Assembly: GCA_036365145.1 (NCBI GenBank)
Contig: JAEOAD010000603.1
Coordinates: 62,001 to 126,000, forward strand
Length of the DNA: 64,000 nt
Source: Orientallactaga sibirica
Lineage: Eukaryota > Chordata > Mammalia > Rodentia > Dipodidae
Reading direction: 5' to 3'
How positions within the stretch are numbered: the first letter of the stretch is position 1; each line of letters starts with the position of its first letter. Shown here in pieces: positions 35,831-48,140 of the stretch. The notes beneath the pieces are model-generated. The model saw only the letters and a program-made list of their open reading frames with translations. It made no database searches and was not told where the DNA came from. The position numbers were made by a program, and so were the translations under genes.

Positions 35831-37320
35831 AACTTTTTTTAATTTTTATTTATTTGTTTAATTTAAATATATATTTTTTATTTATATTATTCTGATTTTA
35901 CATTCATAGTATTGGATCAATTGTCCTCCTCCCTGTCCTCCCACTTTCAAAGGGACCTTCATCAATGGGGAATATGGGTCGTGCATTGTGAGGTTAGTCA
36001 AGAGTTCTGGGGGGTAGGCCCCAGTCTCTGTGCATAATGCCCCAACTTGTGACTCTAACAATCTTTCCGGCCCCTCTTCCGCGAGTTTCCCTGAGCCACA
36101 TTGGGGTCATTTTAGTTCTGCTTCAGTGATGAGGTTTTGGGAGCCTCTGTGTCTCTGGATATCTGGCTTAGTTGGAGTTGGATGTTCTCTGTGTTTATCT
36201 CCTTCAGCCTTTTTCTGGTGTCGTGATCGCCATGAATGCTGAACTCTTGCCCTTCCCCTGCGTTGTTCTGTGGTTTCAGCTGGGGCCCTGGTGAGGTGTG
36301 GTTAGCTGATCCTCCCTTCAGGTTCGTTGTCCACCTGAAAAAAGATAAGCAAATTCTCCAATGGAGAACTCAACCTACACATCTCTCCATGCACAAAAAT
36401 TAAGTCCAAATGGATCAAAGACCTTAATATAAAACCAGAAACTGCATCTACTGGAAGAAAAAAATAGGAGGAACTTTCCGCGACATAGGAGTGGGAAAAG
36501 ATTTCCTGAACAAAACCGCAGCAGCTCAGGAAATTAAACAATCACTCAACCATTGGAATCTCATGAAGCTGAACAGCTTTTTCACTGACAAACATACTAT
36601 AACCAAAGCCAGCAGATTACCCACAGAATGGGAGAATATTTTCACCAGCTATACAACTGACAGAGGCCTGATTTCTAGAATCTACAAAGAACTGCAAAAC
36701 TTAAACAATAAACCACCAAACAACCCATTCACAAAGTGGGGCAGAGAACTGCACAGGCAGTTCTCAGAGGAAGAAATACAAATAGCAAACACACATTTAA
36801 GAAAATGTTCAACATCCCTAATCATCAGGGAAATGCAAATTAAAACAACAATGAGATTCCACCTTACCCCAGTAAGAATGGCTAACATTAAAAAAAAAAA
36901 AAAAAAAAAACAATGAAAACAAATGCTGGCGAGGATGTGGAGAAATAGGAACAAGTTTTCACTGCTGGTGGGAATGTAAAATGGTTCAACCATTATGGAC
37001 AGCTTTATGGAGACTCCTGAAAAGGATGACCATAGATCTACCAATGGATCCAGTTATTCCCTTATTGGGCATTTACCCTAAAGGCTCCAAACCTCAGACC
37101 AGAGACATTTGCTCAACCATGTTTATAGCTGCTCAATTCATAATAGCGCAAAGCTGGAATCAACCCAGGTGTCCATCACTAGATGAATGGATAACAAAGA
37201 TGTGGTTTATCTACACTATGGAATTCTATGTAGCAGTAAGGAAAGATGAAATAAGGAAATTTGAAAAAAAAATGGTCAAACATGGAATAGGTCATCCTCA
37301 GTGAGCTCACCCAAGAACAA
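35831..37320. mobile_element. 5'-inverted (twin-primed) L1 nested in an older L1
   Basis: The insert is flanked by a perfect 15-bp duplication, AAAGAACCAACTTTT, at 35816-35830 and 37321-37335. The left part (to about 36335) is L1 3' UTR read on the minus strand, starting with the T-rich tail. The right part (about 36340-37310) is ORF2 C-terminal sequence on the plus strand. The opposite directions within one duplication are the mark of twin-priming. The ORF2 part reads TEWENIFTSYTTDRGLISRI and TMFIAAQFIIAQSWNQPRCP, broken by a 21-A run at 36890-36910. It belongs to a different L1 family from the host. Confidence 0.93.
36890..36910 (+). repeat. A21 run inside L1 ORF2
   Basis: An A tract expanded within the nested L1 coding part; it shifts the frame there. 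Confidence 0.85.
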
Positions 37321-37893
37321 AAAGAACCAACTTTTGTTTCATTGATTCTTTGGATTGTTTTTTTGGTTTCTATTTCATTAATTTCTGCCCTGACCTTTAT
37401 TATTTCTTCCTGTCTACTGATTTTTGGTTTGCATTGTTCTTTTTCCAAGGCCTTAAGGTGAAACACTAAATTGTTTACTTGTGAACTCTGTAATTTCTTA
37501 ATATAGGCACTTAGAGCTATAAATTTCCCTCTTAGGACTGCCTTCATTGCGTCCCAAAGGTTTTGGTATGTTGTATTCTCATCATCATTTGATTCTATGA
37601 ATTTCTTGATTTCTGTTTTGATTTCTTCAATGATCCACTCATCATTCAATAGTGTACTGTTTAGTCTCCATGAATTTCTGTATGCTCTGTAGTTTTTTTT
37701 TTTTATTGTTGCTGCTTATTTGCAGTTTAATCCCATTGTGGCCAGATAGAGTACAAGGGATTATTTCAGTTTTCCTATATTTGTTAAGATTTGCTTTGTG
37801 TCCTAATATATGGTCTATTTTAGAGAATGTTCCATGTGCTGCTGAGAAAAATGTATATTTTATAGCATTTTGATGGAATGTTCTGTATATACT

Positions 37894-37915
37894 GTTTTAA
37901 ATTTATTTCTTGACA

Positions 37916-37977
<62 letters not shown>

Positions 37978-38290
37978 AACATATATATATATTCTTGTAC
38001 TTTGGTCATATTCATTACCCATTACCTCTCTTATTTCCCTCCTAAGTCTTTTAACCCCTTTATTATTACAATTTTCATCTGTGGTTGACAGAGCTTATCT
38101 GAAGAAAAAAATTGTTTTCTAAGGAGGTGAAAGGACTGGCTTCTCAAAACTGCAATTCATGCCAGAGAGACTTTCAGGATGTGGAGGGTGAGAAGCTCAG
38201 CATAGAATCCAAATTTCAGGACATAACAGAAAGCTTAGAAAACTGTTTTCATGGCTGGGCTGTTTTGCTGCCTTTGGTGGCCTCATCGGT
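37894..38290. mobile_element. L1 3'-UTR-like piece with (AT)n and an unclassified tail
   Basis: 37894-38085 resembles antisense rodent L1 3' UTR (TTTATTTCTTGACAATTTCA, then CCCATTACCTCTC). It carries a pure AT repeat at 37921-37970. 38086-38290 is not recognised. Confidence 0.5.
37921..37970. repeat. (AT)n microsatellite
   Basis: 25 AT units, likely variable in length. Confidence 0.95.
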
Positions 38291-39950
38291 TATATATATA
38301 TATTTTTTTTTCTGACCTTTGATTTTTTTTTCCCTATATTCCTTGTGTCATGTACACCAAGTGAACTACTATTTGTACTTCTCTCCAAAACACTGAAGTC
38401 TATTAACCACAATGAAATAGACATATTTTTATTTCCTTTTAAAGATGAAAGTTTAGCTTTATTTCTGTTAGCTTGGAATATCATTTTCCACTCTTCCACC
38501 CCGAGAAGTTGTCTGTCTTTAATGGTGAGGTGGGTTTCTTGGAGACAGCAGATTGAGGGGTCCATTTTTCTGATCCACCCTGTTAACTTATATCTCTTGA
38601 TGGGTGAATTGAGCTATTAATGTTAGAGTAATAACTGTGATTTTTAATAACTGTGTTTGATTTAATCCCTGCCATATTGTGCTGCTTTATGGGGTTTGGT
38701 GTTTTCTTGGACTTTGTAGTTTTTTGAGCCTTCTCTGGGTTTGGCTGTTGTGGTCTGCTTCTTATAGTCTCTTGAGGTTGGTTGTTTGACTCTTCTGTGT
38801 GGAGAATTCCCTGGAGTACTCTCTGTAGGTTTGGCTTTGTTTTCATATAGTTGTAAAGCTGAGTTTTATCATGGAGAGTTTTTCTTTCACCATCTATTAT
38901 GAGGGATACTTTTGCTGGGTACAGTAGTTTGGGTTGGAAGCCATAGTTTCTTAGACTTTGCAGTGTTCCATTCCAGGCCCTTCTGGTTTTCAGGATTTCC
39001 ATTGAGAAATCTGAGATAATTCTAATGGAGTTATCTTTACATGTAAGGTATTGTTTCTCTCTTGCTGTTTTTAGGATTCTCTCTTTTTGTTTTCATTGTT
39101 TAGAGTCTTAATATATCTTGGAGAGTTCTCCTTTGGTCCATTCTGTTTGGAATTCTGTTAGCTTCTTGTATCTTGATGGGCCTCTCTTTTGAGAGGGTGG
39201 GAAAGTTTTCTTCAGTAGTTTTGTTGAATAAGTTCACCATGTCTTTGGTCTGAATTTCTTTCTCTTCCTCTATACCCATGATCTGAATGTTGGGATGTTT
39301 AAGGGTATCCCACAGTTCCATCATGTTCTGTTCACTAAAATTTTTGAACATGTTCAAGCTTTTGGACTCATGAACTGTTTCTTCTCTCTTGTCTTCTAGT
39401 TCTGAGGTTCTGGCCTCTACATGGTTGATTTTGTTTTTGAGGGCTTCTAGAGAGGCTTGTATTGTTCAATTTGGTTTGTATTTTCTATTGCCTTTTTCTG
39501 TATAGTATCCATCCCTGTGTGAGTTCCTTTTTCAGGTCATTTTTTTATTTCCTTAATGCTTCTTGGCATTCTTCCTTGCATTTATTTATGTCTTCATTGA
39601 GCTTAGTCAGCTTATTATTGAGGTCCTCTGCTTTTGGCTCATCTTCATATCACTTAACTCTCTTTTGAAAGTCTCTCTGGTTTGTTTCTATTAGCCTCAA
39701 CTTAGCAAGGACAGAAGTCACACAATTGTTGGTCTTTTGTTGATTTTCTGCAAGTTCTGCCATTTTCTTGGTCAGGGTCACATATCCTGTGTCTTCATTT
39801 TGGCGTTCTGATCCTGTTTTCTCTTCTATGTTTTGATAAGAGACTTCCATTGTGAAATTAGGCAACCTTGTTGGGGTTCCTTCCAATTGATGTTTCATGT
39901 TGTTTCTTTTATACTGTGGTCTGCCCACCATAGTGTGGGAATCTTTCTTA
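38290..39950 (-). mobile_element. L1 5' half, antisense, different family
   Basis: On the minus strand: ORF1 N-terminal part (39931-39650), middle (39357-39100) and C-terminal part (39002-38583, with ILKTRRAWNGTLQSL and LLYPAKVSLIIDGE), then the start of the ORF2 endonuclease (38565, CCLQETHLTIKD). It stops after about 45 codons. The ORF1 sequence differs clearly from that at 13154-14100, so this is another L1 lineage. Confidence 0.8.
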
Positions 39951-40404
39951 ATTCAAGAGGAAGCTCTATTTACTCTTGAAGTGTCTTCAGTGATTGTTCC
40001 CTTTTATGTTTGACTAGAATAGGCTATTGATGGCACAGGGGCCTGTCTGCTCAGACAGGAGGAGTAGGTGCGGCCTGGGTGGCATGGAGACCCATTGGGG
40101 GTAGGGAGGAAACATTAGACAACATGGTTATCATAAATGGGGGCCAGGGGCAGAATGTGGTGGTTTGATTCAGGTGTCCCCCATAAACTTAGGTGTTCTG
40201 GATGTTAGCTTCCCCAGCTGATGGCAATTGGAAATTAAAGCCTCCTGGAGGTGGTGTATTGTTGGGGGTAGGCTTATGGGTGTTATATAGCCAGTATCCC
40301 CTTGCCAGTATTTGGCACACTCTCCTATTCTTGTTGTCCACCTGGTATTGGTCAGGGGGTGATGTCCACCCCCTGCTCATGCCATCCTTTTCCCTGCCAT
40401 ATGG
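39951..40404 (+). mobile_element. MaLR internal end plus truncated LTR
   Basis: The purine tract GGGGGCCAGGGGCAGAA precedes TGTGGTGGTTTGATTCAGG at about 40157, the same polypurine/LTR junction as in the complete element at 43654-45524 but in the opposite orientation. The LTR stops near 40404, before its AATAAA part. The left border of the internal part is uncertain. Confidence 0.8.
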
Positions 40405-40522
40405 AGCTCAGATTGACTTGGAATTCACTGTATAGTCTCAGGGTGGCCTCAAACTCATGGCAATCCTCCTACCTCTGCCTCCTAAGTGCAAGCACCTCAC
40501 CCCTAAGCCATCTCTCCAGCCC
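40405..40522 (-). repeat. B1 fragment fused to a B2-like SINE head
   Basis: B1 body (TTGGAATTCACTGTATAGTC to CTCTGCCTCCTAAGTG) directly followed by CCTAAGCCATCTCTCCAGCC, the antisense head of the B2-like SINE. Probably a deletion joined them. Confidence 0.75.
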
Positions 40523-41529
40523 AACACCTTTATTGTTTTTTACTTAGCTATTAACTTAGGTTGATAATAAGATGGCATTATAATGAATTTAAGCTCAAAG
40601 ATGCATAACTTTTATTGAGAAAAATCAGTCTATATTAGTCTATTATAGAACTTCTGTGATGTCAAAGACTATCTTATTTGCCAAATATCTCTGCTGCTTA
40701 ACTTTTGTCTGTCAAATGTTAGATACTCAAATGTATTTTCTGCATAAATTAATTATTGAGATTCTTAAATACTTGCCTATAATAGTATTATATAAACTTA
40801 CTATATTATCAACATCTTATTAAACAAATAAACTGAACATTATGACTATTTCTTATTGCTGTTCATAGTTTAGGACACATTTTTGTAATAAAACACTTTG
40901 AATATAGCAAAAATAAATGAATTATGAATAAATGTAACTTATAGCCATGCTTTTTGAAAGCATGAGGTCTCTGAATGAAGAGAAAGCTAAACCAAATGGT
41001 TCTATAGTAAAAAGATTAAAAAATGGGTATTTTTATTGTTAGACATAACTAATTCAAGATAATCATATTAACAATTCAGTTCAGTAACTGTTATTTGGCA
41101 TATTGGACAGGTATTTACATGATCATAGTAGTACTTTGAGTCATCCACAGAGATGACAGTTTCCATAAATATCTCACTTGGATACCACAAGCAAACTATA
41201 AGGAAGGAAAAGATAGGGATGCTGTTAATAATGGAGAATATGAAGGAAAGGAGGCATAGAGGGTCCATTAATTGTCCCAAACTTTGCTACTTGGTAACAG
41301 ACTTGTAGAGACACTTTTTCCATATTCATATCTAATTTTTCACACCTGTCTACTTGAATCTTTATAGACTCACAGTAGCAAAGTAGATGTCAGGAAAGAC
41401 AAGAAAAAACACTGAGTGAAGCTCATATCCTCCTGCCACAGCTTAGACTTCAAGAAGTTAAGTCTTTAAGTATTTCCCTTCCAGACTGTGCCCACTATTA
41501 AATAGTGACAACTTTAGGCAGAGGTCTCT

Positions 41530-41888
41530 GTACTTGCAATGGCTAATCTTGATTGAGACTTGGTTGGATGGAGAGGTGCCTAGAAGGTTTGTAAAGAGCA
41601 ATGATGTATCTCTTGGAGTAGTTCCAGAGAGGGTTAACCAAAAGGATAAGACTTATACTGAAAATAGGCAACAGTATTCCACAGGCTGGGGCCTCCATTG
41701 AAACAATAGGGGAAATGTAAAAGCCTTGTCTCTGTTTCCTGACCATCATGATGTGAGTTCATCTGCTCCATTATGCTCTCCCTACCATGGTACACTGAAA
41801 TTTCCCAAAGTCGGAACCAAAATAAATCCTTGTACCCTTAATTTGTTGTACTTAGGTATTTTGTCACAGCAATGAAAAACCAACACAG
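41530..41888 (+). mobile_element. MaLR-like solo LTR
   Basis: GGCTAATCTTGATTGAGACT at the start and ACCAAAATAAATCCTTGTAC then TTGTCACAGCAATGAAAAAC at the end, the usual plus-strand MaLR 3' end with AATAAA. Confidence 0.7.
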
Positions 41889-43376
41889 TTCTCATAGCCA
41901 AGCTTCAGAGTTTGCTTGTTCAATGCAATTACTCTAGGATTTTCAGGTTCTTGAAGGGTATTTTAGAAGTGACTAATTGATTCAAAGGAAACAGTTAATT
42001 CTCACAAGAGTTAAGTTACAAGAACTGTCTACCATCTTGTTTATTTGAAGTGTCCTATAATATACTCTAGAAAAATGTGAAGAATGTAGCACTGAAATTG
42101 TACAAAAAAACATATAAAATTGAATTAAATCCTGAGTGCCAGGAGAGCAGTGCTGAAAGAGAAAGTGATTGAGGTATAGACAGAGATGTCAGAAAAGGAA
42201 AAGCTGGTTATTGTTGGTGACTGCTAGAGGAGGCTGGCAGAGATGTTGACATAGTATTGTGAAATCAGCTGAATTTTAACAAGAATATGAAGCTCTTTCT
42301 TTGACACATGGCTCCAGAGTTGGCTCTCAAGATGGAGACAAAGATTGAATAGAAGGAAATGATTTAAAAAATGAAAAGCTTTAGACATTTTAGCCCAGTT
42401 CTATTGTTAAAAGCCCTATACCCATTTAAATAACTCTCCATAGTTATTTTGAGGACACGTGGCATCACTGAGTAAGTTATTACTATTATTGAACTATGTG
42501 ACCATGCCTCTGACACAATGAGTATCAAATAAGGTTATTTGAAATATATGTGCTTTATGCAATGTATACTGAGTGCTATATGTGAAGTATCTCTCCCATC
42601 TCCAAAATTTTCTGAGATAATTAATACTACTTTTTTTCATCCATCAGTAAAGTTAGTCTTAAAGAAGCTAGAAACATGCTAAACTATTTTGCAAATGCAT
42701 GTTTTAGGCACGATACTTAAAAAGTTCTACAACAAATATAAACGGAGAGGATGATTTTTACTCTATAAGCCAGATGAACATTGCTTATGTTGACGGGAAG
42801 TGAAATGGGTGTAAAGCATTAATGAATTAGTTACAGTTGTTTCTTCCTTTGTTCATTGGTTGATTGTTTGGTCTGCATTTTTACTGGTATACCACATTTG
42901 GAATCATACAGGCTGGAATCTGAATGTCTACTGTCACCTGCTAATTTTATTGATTTGTAACCAGGTCATTTAAATGCATTGGCCTCAGTTCCCTCACCTG
43001 ACATATGAATATAATAACTTCCTCCTTTACAGTTATAAGCATAGTTGATCCTCATTATTCATGGTTTCTCTATGTGCATAATTCATTTATAATCCCCAAA
43101 GCAATATACTTAACCCTATCACAGTAATTTTCAGATATGAACAAAATGATAAAGTATACCCGTTTGCACACTCTCACTTCTTATCTTTCATTCTGTAACC
43201 AGATGTCCAAATGGCCTTATTGTGGTGAATGTAGTTCTATGATTTCAGTATTTCTGTCACTTAGTATTTTCCCTATGATTCTGCTGCTTACAATGGCCCT
43301 CTGAATATAGTGCTGAAGTACCAGCTAATGACCCTAAGTGTAAGGAGGACAAGAGACACCCTTTGTAGATCAAATA

Positions 43377-43411
<35 letters not shown>

Positions 43412-43423
43412 AGAGAGAGAGAC
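43377..43423. repeat. (TG)n(GA)n microsatellite
   Basis: TG units followed by GA units, with one interruption near 43411. Confidence 0.9.
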
Positions 43424-43653
43424 TTTGTTCAGGCATAATTTATGGTAGTGTTATTGCCTGCACATTCAGTGTAAAAAAAGAAAACATACTTAAAATGAGA
43501 TTCTTTAAACATAAATATACTTAGACAATGATAGGTGTTAATTGGTTGAAGACCTTATGCTAGAGACTATTAGAAACCTAAACCTGTGCTCCCACTAGGA
43601 GCAATGACTCAGTATTTGGTAATGTAGTGTTCCTGTTCAATTTATAAAGATAC

Positions 43654-44004
43654 TGTTGCAGTCAGGTTCGCATTGCTGGCAGAAATCACCCGACTAAGAG
43701 CAGCTTGTGGGAAAAAAGAGGTTTATTTTTGGCTTACAGGCTCGAGGGGGAAGCTCCATGATGGCAGGATAAACGATGGCATGAGCAGAGGGTGGACATC
43801 ACTCTCTGGTCAACATAAGGTGGACAACAGCAACAGGAGAGTGTGCCAAACACTGGCAAGGAGCAGCTGGCTATAATACCCATAAGCCCACCCCCAACAA
43901 TACTCTGCCTCCAGGAGGTGTTAATTCCCAAGTTGCCATCAGCTGGGAACCTAGCATTCAGAACACTTGAAGTTTATGGGGGACACCTGAATCAAACCAC
44001 CACA
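43654..44004 (-). repeat. MaLR LTR (3' LTR on its own strand)
   Basis: 351 bp, bounded TGTTGCAGTC...CACCACA on the plus strand; AATAAA on the minus strand near 43725. Confidence 0.93.
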
Positions 44005-45173
44005 TTCCGCCCCTGGCCCCCATAAACTGATAACCGTACATGATGTAAAATGTAATGCATTCATGCAAATTTAAAAGTCCCCATAGTTTTTATCAATTCC
44101 AATGATGTTCATACATCCCCATAATCCAAGGTCTTTTAACTGAGCCATAATACCAAAAATATCCCCCAAAAAACCCATAATGGCACAGAATAAAACATTC
44201 ACACTGCAAAGGATGGCATTGGGCAAAACAAAGAAATACTTAACCAATACAAGATTTTAAACAACCAGGGCAAATGTCAAACTCTGTAATTCCAGTCCAA
44301 CAACTAGTCAGTGACAAATCTCCAAGTCCGATACTTCTAACCAGCAACAAGTCTCTGGAGTTCCACTTCCGCCCCTCCAGCTAGGCTACTCACAGTCCTG
44401 GAAAACTTCATCCAGGGCTGGCAGCTCTCCTTGGCAGCCATCTCATAGTCCCAGCATCTCCACTGGGTCTCCACTCATGGCCCATCCTCATGGCCCCATG
44501 GGATCTCCATGCAGGCATCCAGCAAACCTGCTTCACACTGCCCATGGCCATTTCCAAAACATAAGACCGCGTTACAAACTCAATGACCCTCTCTTTCCTG
44601 CATTTGTTATACTCCATAATACCAGGTAGAGTGCCAATTTGTTAATCCAGGGGGGAATAAATCAGACTTTGAAGAACAGGACACTCCTTCAGCATTCAGG
44701 CCCCTTCAAAAGAGTCTGCATTCTTCCTGCTGCCCCAGTGCAGGTCAGCTGGCCCAATCTCAAAGGCTGTAATCTCTCAATTGCAGCTGAATGGGCAGAG
44801 TTCACCCAAAGATTTCATTTTTTCTGTGCCATATCCTTCTGCTCACACCAGTTCATTTCTACGCAAAGCAACCCTGCGCAACTTCTCAGGACACGGGCAT
44901 AACTGCTAGCGTCTCACACAAACTGCTAGCCCAGTCCAAGTAAAGCTCTTTCTCACCTTCATAAGCCAAACCTCACAGTCCATAGTTCTTACTGCATTCA
45001 GGTCTTTCAGCTCTGACCAGAATAGTCCATCAAGCTGTACTTACAGCACTGCAAGGCATCTCTTAGGCCAAGATTTCAAATCCTTCCACATTCCTCTTGA
45101 AAATCAGCTTCAAAAGGCCAAAGCCACACAGTCAGGTGTCTAGCAGCAATCCCACTCCTCGGTACCACTTTAC

Positions 45174-45524
45174 TGTTGCAGTCAGGTTCGCATTGCTGAC
45201 AGAAATCACCCGACTAAGAGCAGCTTGTGGAAAAAAAAGAGGTTTATTTTGGCTTACAGGCTCGAGGGGGAAGCTCCATGATGGCAGGATAAACGATGGC
45301 ATGAGCAGAGGGTGGACATCACTCTCTGGTCAACATAAGGTGGACAACAGCAACAGGAGAGTGTGCCAAACACTGGCAAGGAGCAGCTGGCTATAATACC
45401 CATAAGCCCGCCCCCAACAATACTCTGCCTCCAGGAGGTGTTAATTCCCAAGTTGCCATCAGCTGGGAACCTAGCATTCAGAACACTTGAAGTTTATGGG
45501 GGACACCTGAATCAAACCACCACA
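45174..45524 (-). repeat. MaLR LTR (5' LTR on its own strand)
   Basis: 351 bp; differs from the other LTR in a G/A change, a short A-run, a T-run and one A/G change. Confidence 0.93.
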
Positions 45525-45671
45525 GATACTGTGAGTAACCATAATTTATTGTTTTCAAAGTGTCAACATAGTATATAGTGTATAATACTTAAGGCATTCA
45601 CTTTCACTTTTATTTTTCTGTTTTTCTTCTGTTTCAAAAAATTACTTCTAAAAGAGTTGAAGCTATTCTTA

Positions 45672-45910
45672 TTGAATTAAAAATATTTTATTTACATATT
45701 TGTGAGAGGACAGAGAGAGAGAGAGGGAGGGAGAAAGAAAAAAAAAGCTATTGGTGTGTCAGGGCCTTGCTGCTGCAAATGAACTCCAGATGCATATGCC
45801 ACTTTGTACATCTGGCTTTATTGTGGTTATGTGGGTACTGAGGAATTGAATCTGGGCTGAAAGACTTTGCAAGGAAGACCTTTGAACTACAGAGCCATCT
45901 CTCTAGCCCT
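45672..45910 (-). repeat. B2-like SINE
   Basis: Antisense copy with head at 45910 and GA-rich tail at 45712-45745; core diverged. Confidence 0.85.
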
Positions 45911-45996
45911 GTTCTTACTGATTTTGAGCAAGCAATGAGGACTTTAAAGCAGTACCATTATGTTTAGAGGTCAAAATTCACGATACACACGCACAC

Positions 45997-46020
45997 TTTT
46001 TTTTTTTTTTTTTTTTTTTT
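45997..46020. repeat. Poly-T run, 24 bp
   Basis: Uninterrupted T run without a recognised retroposon body. Confidence 0.85.
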
Positions 46021-47492
46021 ACCATTTAGCTGTTAATAGTCCTGTATAACAACATCACAAAAAAAATCCTTATTGACTGATAGCTAAAGTTAAAGGTCAA
46101 TTTTGACCTCAGATTAAACTATCTTCTAAGATAGTTTTATCAAAAGTAAATATTTTCACACTTGTGGGTGATGCAATCTCTGTTTCAACTCTTCAGCTCC
46201 CCTACTGTGATATGAAAGAAGATATATTAATGGTATGGGTGAATGTCTGTGTTTTTCTTTCACTGAAACTTCATTTACAAGAACAAGCAATGAATCAGAT
46301 TTGACTAGTAAGCTATAGTTTGCTGATTCTTGGTTTATGATATTATTTATCATAATAAAGTAACATTGTTTAGTTCTGAATTTTCTGGAAGACCCACAAA
46401 CCATTGAAACTAAAAACAAATTTGCTTCTCATAGCTGTGTTGCTCTGTTGTTTGTCCTGGTGGTGACAAAAATAGCCTGTGGTGAGCATGTGTTATGTGA
46501 CAGGTACTATGCTAATCACTTTCTGCTGTATTCTGTATTCTTGGTGGAGGCATCTACTGTGATAAGTTTATCATGTTTTAGGGACAGAAGCCAAAGCCTA
46601 GAGAGATGAGATAAGTCACTCTTGATCACAAAATTAAGAAGTGGGACAGAACTCTGCTCCCAGGACAGTCTCCCCCTCTCCAGAATAATTTTGACTTGTA
46701 TCCAGCATGTGATACTCTTTGCCTCACCTTTTCTTCTATCCTGATATTTTACTGATTGAGATGCTGATTTGAATGTTAAAAGTTCACTGTACCACCTGGT
46801 AAGTTTTTTCCTGAGAAAACATTTATATTAGTTTAGTGAATGAGTAGGTGGATGAATGTGGGTCTTAGCTCTAATTCTTTAATTGTGTTTCTCAAAATCA
46901 GCTTATTTTTAATTCTGGCTAGGACCTCTAATGTATTTATAAGAGGAGTTTACCTCAATGTGAGAGGTTTGCTGCTTTATGCTCAACTGAGAGTTTTTTC
47001 TCCCCCATCAGATAATGTGGGTGTTTATTTTGTTCTTGTTTCTTTAGTATGTGGATTAAGGGATTAGATACCCTTTTCTAGGTGTGAGCACTAATACCAC
47101 TCTGCACAGACATACACTTTGGGAACATTGATTTGCATTGGTTTAATGAACAATAACTTTAGCAGCAAAACTACCTTCTTTTCCATAATGATGTTGGCTA
47201 TTCTTGACCTTGCCCATATCTTCTATCTCTGTATAGTTTTTAGGGAAAGTAGAGAACTTGATATAAGAAATAAAACTGACATGGTAAAATGACTAGGTTG
47301 GCATTGTGAATGTTGATAAAGTAGGACCAGTTTTTCTGAGTGGGGACATCTTGTTTCAATACTACACTATTTTCATTCACCAGATGAGCATTTTATTTGT
47401 GCTTACTATGTTCTAGATATAGCTAGGGATCATGAGCCTTGTTTTCTTGAAGCTCAAGGTCACACTTCCCCTCCCAAAGTGTCTCTGTGTAG

Positions 47493-47787
47493 ATGCTGTA
47501 GTGGAGGGATAGGGGAAGTTTACTGTTGGGGTATGGTGGGAGGCACCATGATTGCTATAGTGGAGGGATAGTGGAAGTTTATTGTTGTGGTATGGAGGGA
47601 GGCACCGTAACTGCTGTAATGGAGGGATAGTGGAAGTTTATTGTTGTGGTATGGAGGGAGGCACCGTAATTGCTGTAATGGAGGGATAGTGGAAGTTTAC
47701 TGTTGGGGCATGGAGGGAGGCAGCAGGATTGTTGTAATGGAAGAATAGTGGAAGTTTACTGTTTGGGCATGAAGGCAGGAACCAATA
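47493..47787. repeat. 59-bp minisatellite, five copies
   Basis: The landmark TGGAGGGATA/TGGAAGAATA recurs at a constant 59-bp step (47501, 47560, 47619, 47678, 47737). Middle copies are nearly identical; the last is the most diverged. It lies in the intron about 0.35 kb before the exon at 48141. Confidence 0.95.
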
Positions 47788-48140
47788 ATTACATGATGGC
47801 AATAGGGCTGGGGGGGTCCATCAAGAAGAATGATTTTTTAAGTAGGAAGTAGAGATTTCCAGGTAAAGCAGGTCATTTGGTCAATATCTCTGGGAAAGAA
47901 AAACAATAACAGGAAGAGGGAACAATTACATTTGATCTCACTTGAAAGAGGGCGGAGTAATGGATGAGTGCAGTATAAGAGGTTGAGGTGAAATGCTTGT
48001 AGTGATAAGAGAGACCCTGGAAAGCTTCATTTAGAGTGTGATCCCATCAGAGTTTTGTAGAAAGAATGCTAATGACACCATGGGGGAGAACTAGAGAGGA
48101 ATCCAGAGACTAACGGGCTGTGCATTCTTCTGCTTTGTAG

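Larger units (their letters stand above)
34069..37893 (-). mobile_element. L1 ORF2 fragment, antisense, split by a nested L1
   Basis: Aligns by eye, piece for piece, with 9814-12570 of the first large L1: RT region (35641-35051 open piece, with [20 protein letters not shown]) and the linker after the endonuclease (37649-37340). It begins inside ORF2 at 34069, so it lacks the ORF2 C-terminus and the 3' UTR, which is unusual for L1. It is interrupted at 35831-37320 by another L1. Confidence 0.85.
43654..45524 (-). mobile_element. Complete MaLR (ERVL-type) element with two near-identical LTRs
   Basis: Two 351-bp LTRs (43654-44004 and 45174-45524) flank 1,169 bp of internal sequence. The 5-bp duplication GATAC stands at 43649-43653 and 45525-45529. 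On the minus strand the LTR runs TGTGGTGGTTTGATTCAGG to GACTGCAACA with AATAAA near its 3' end. Next to the 5' LTR is TGGTACCGAGGAGTGGG, a Leu-tRNA-type primer site, and before the 3' LTR the tract GGGGGCCAGGGGCGGAA. I count about five differences between the LTRs. The internal part has no long frame, so it depended on other elements for its copying. Confidence 0.93.
24810..48140 (+). other. ELAPOR2: ELAPOR2 intron, 23.3 kb
   Basis: Bounded by GTATGT and TTTGTAG. It holds most of the L1 and MaLR material listed separately. Apart from those repeats, nothing was recognised in 25654-26987, 27222-27499, 29253-29640, 33831-34068, 40523-41530, 41889-43376, 45911-47492 and 47788-48140. Confidence 0.9.

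Noticed and set aside
47493..47787. Regular repeats as a CRISPR-like array
   Set aside because: The whole 59-bp unit repeats without distinct spacers, in a mammalian intron; it is a minisatellite.
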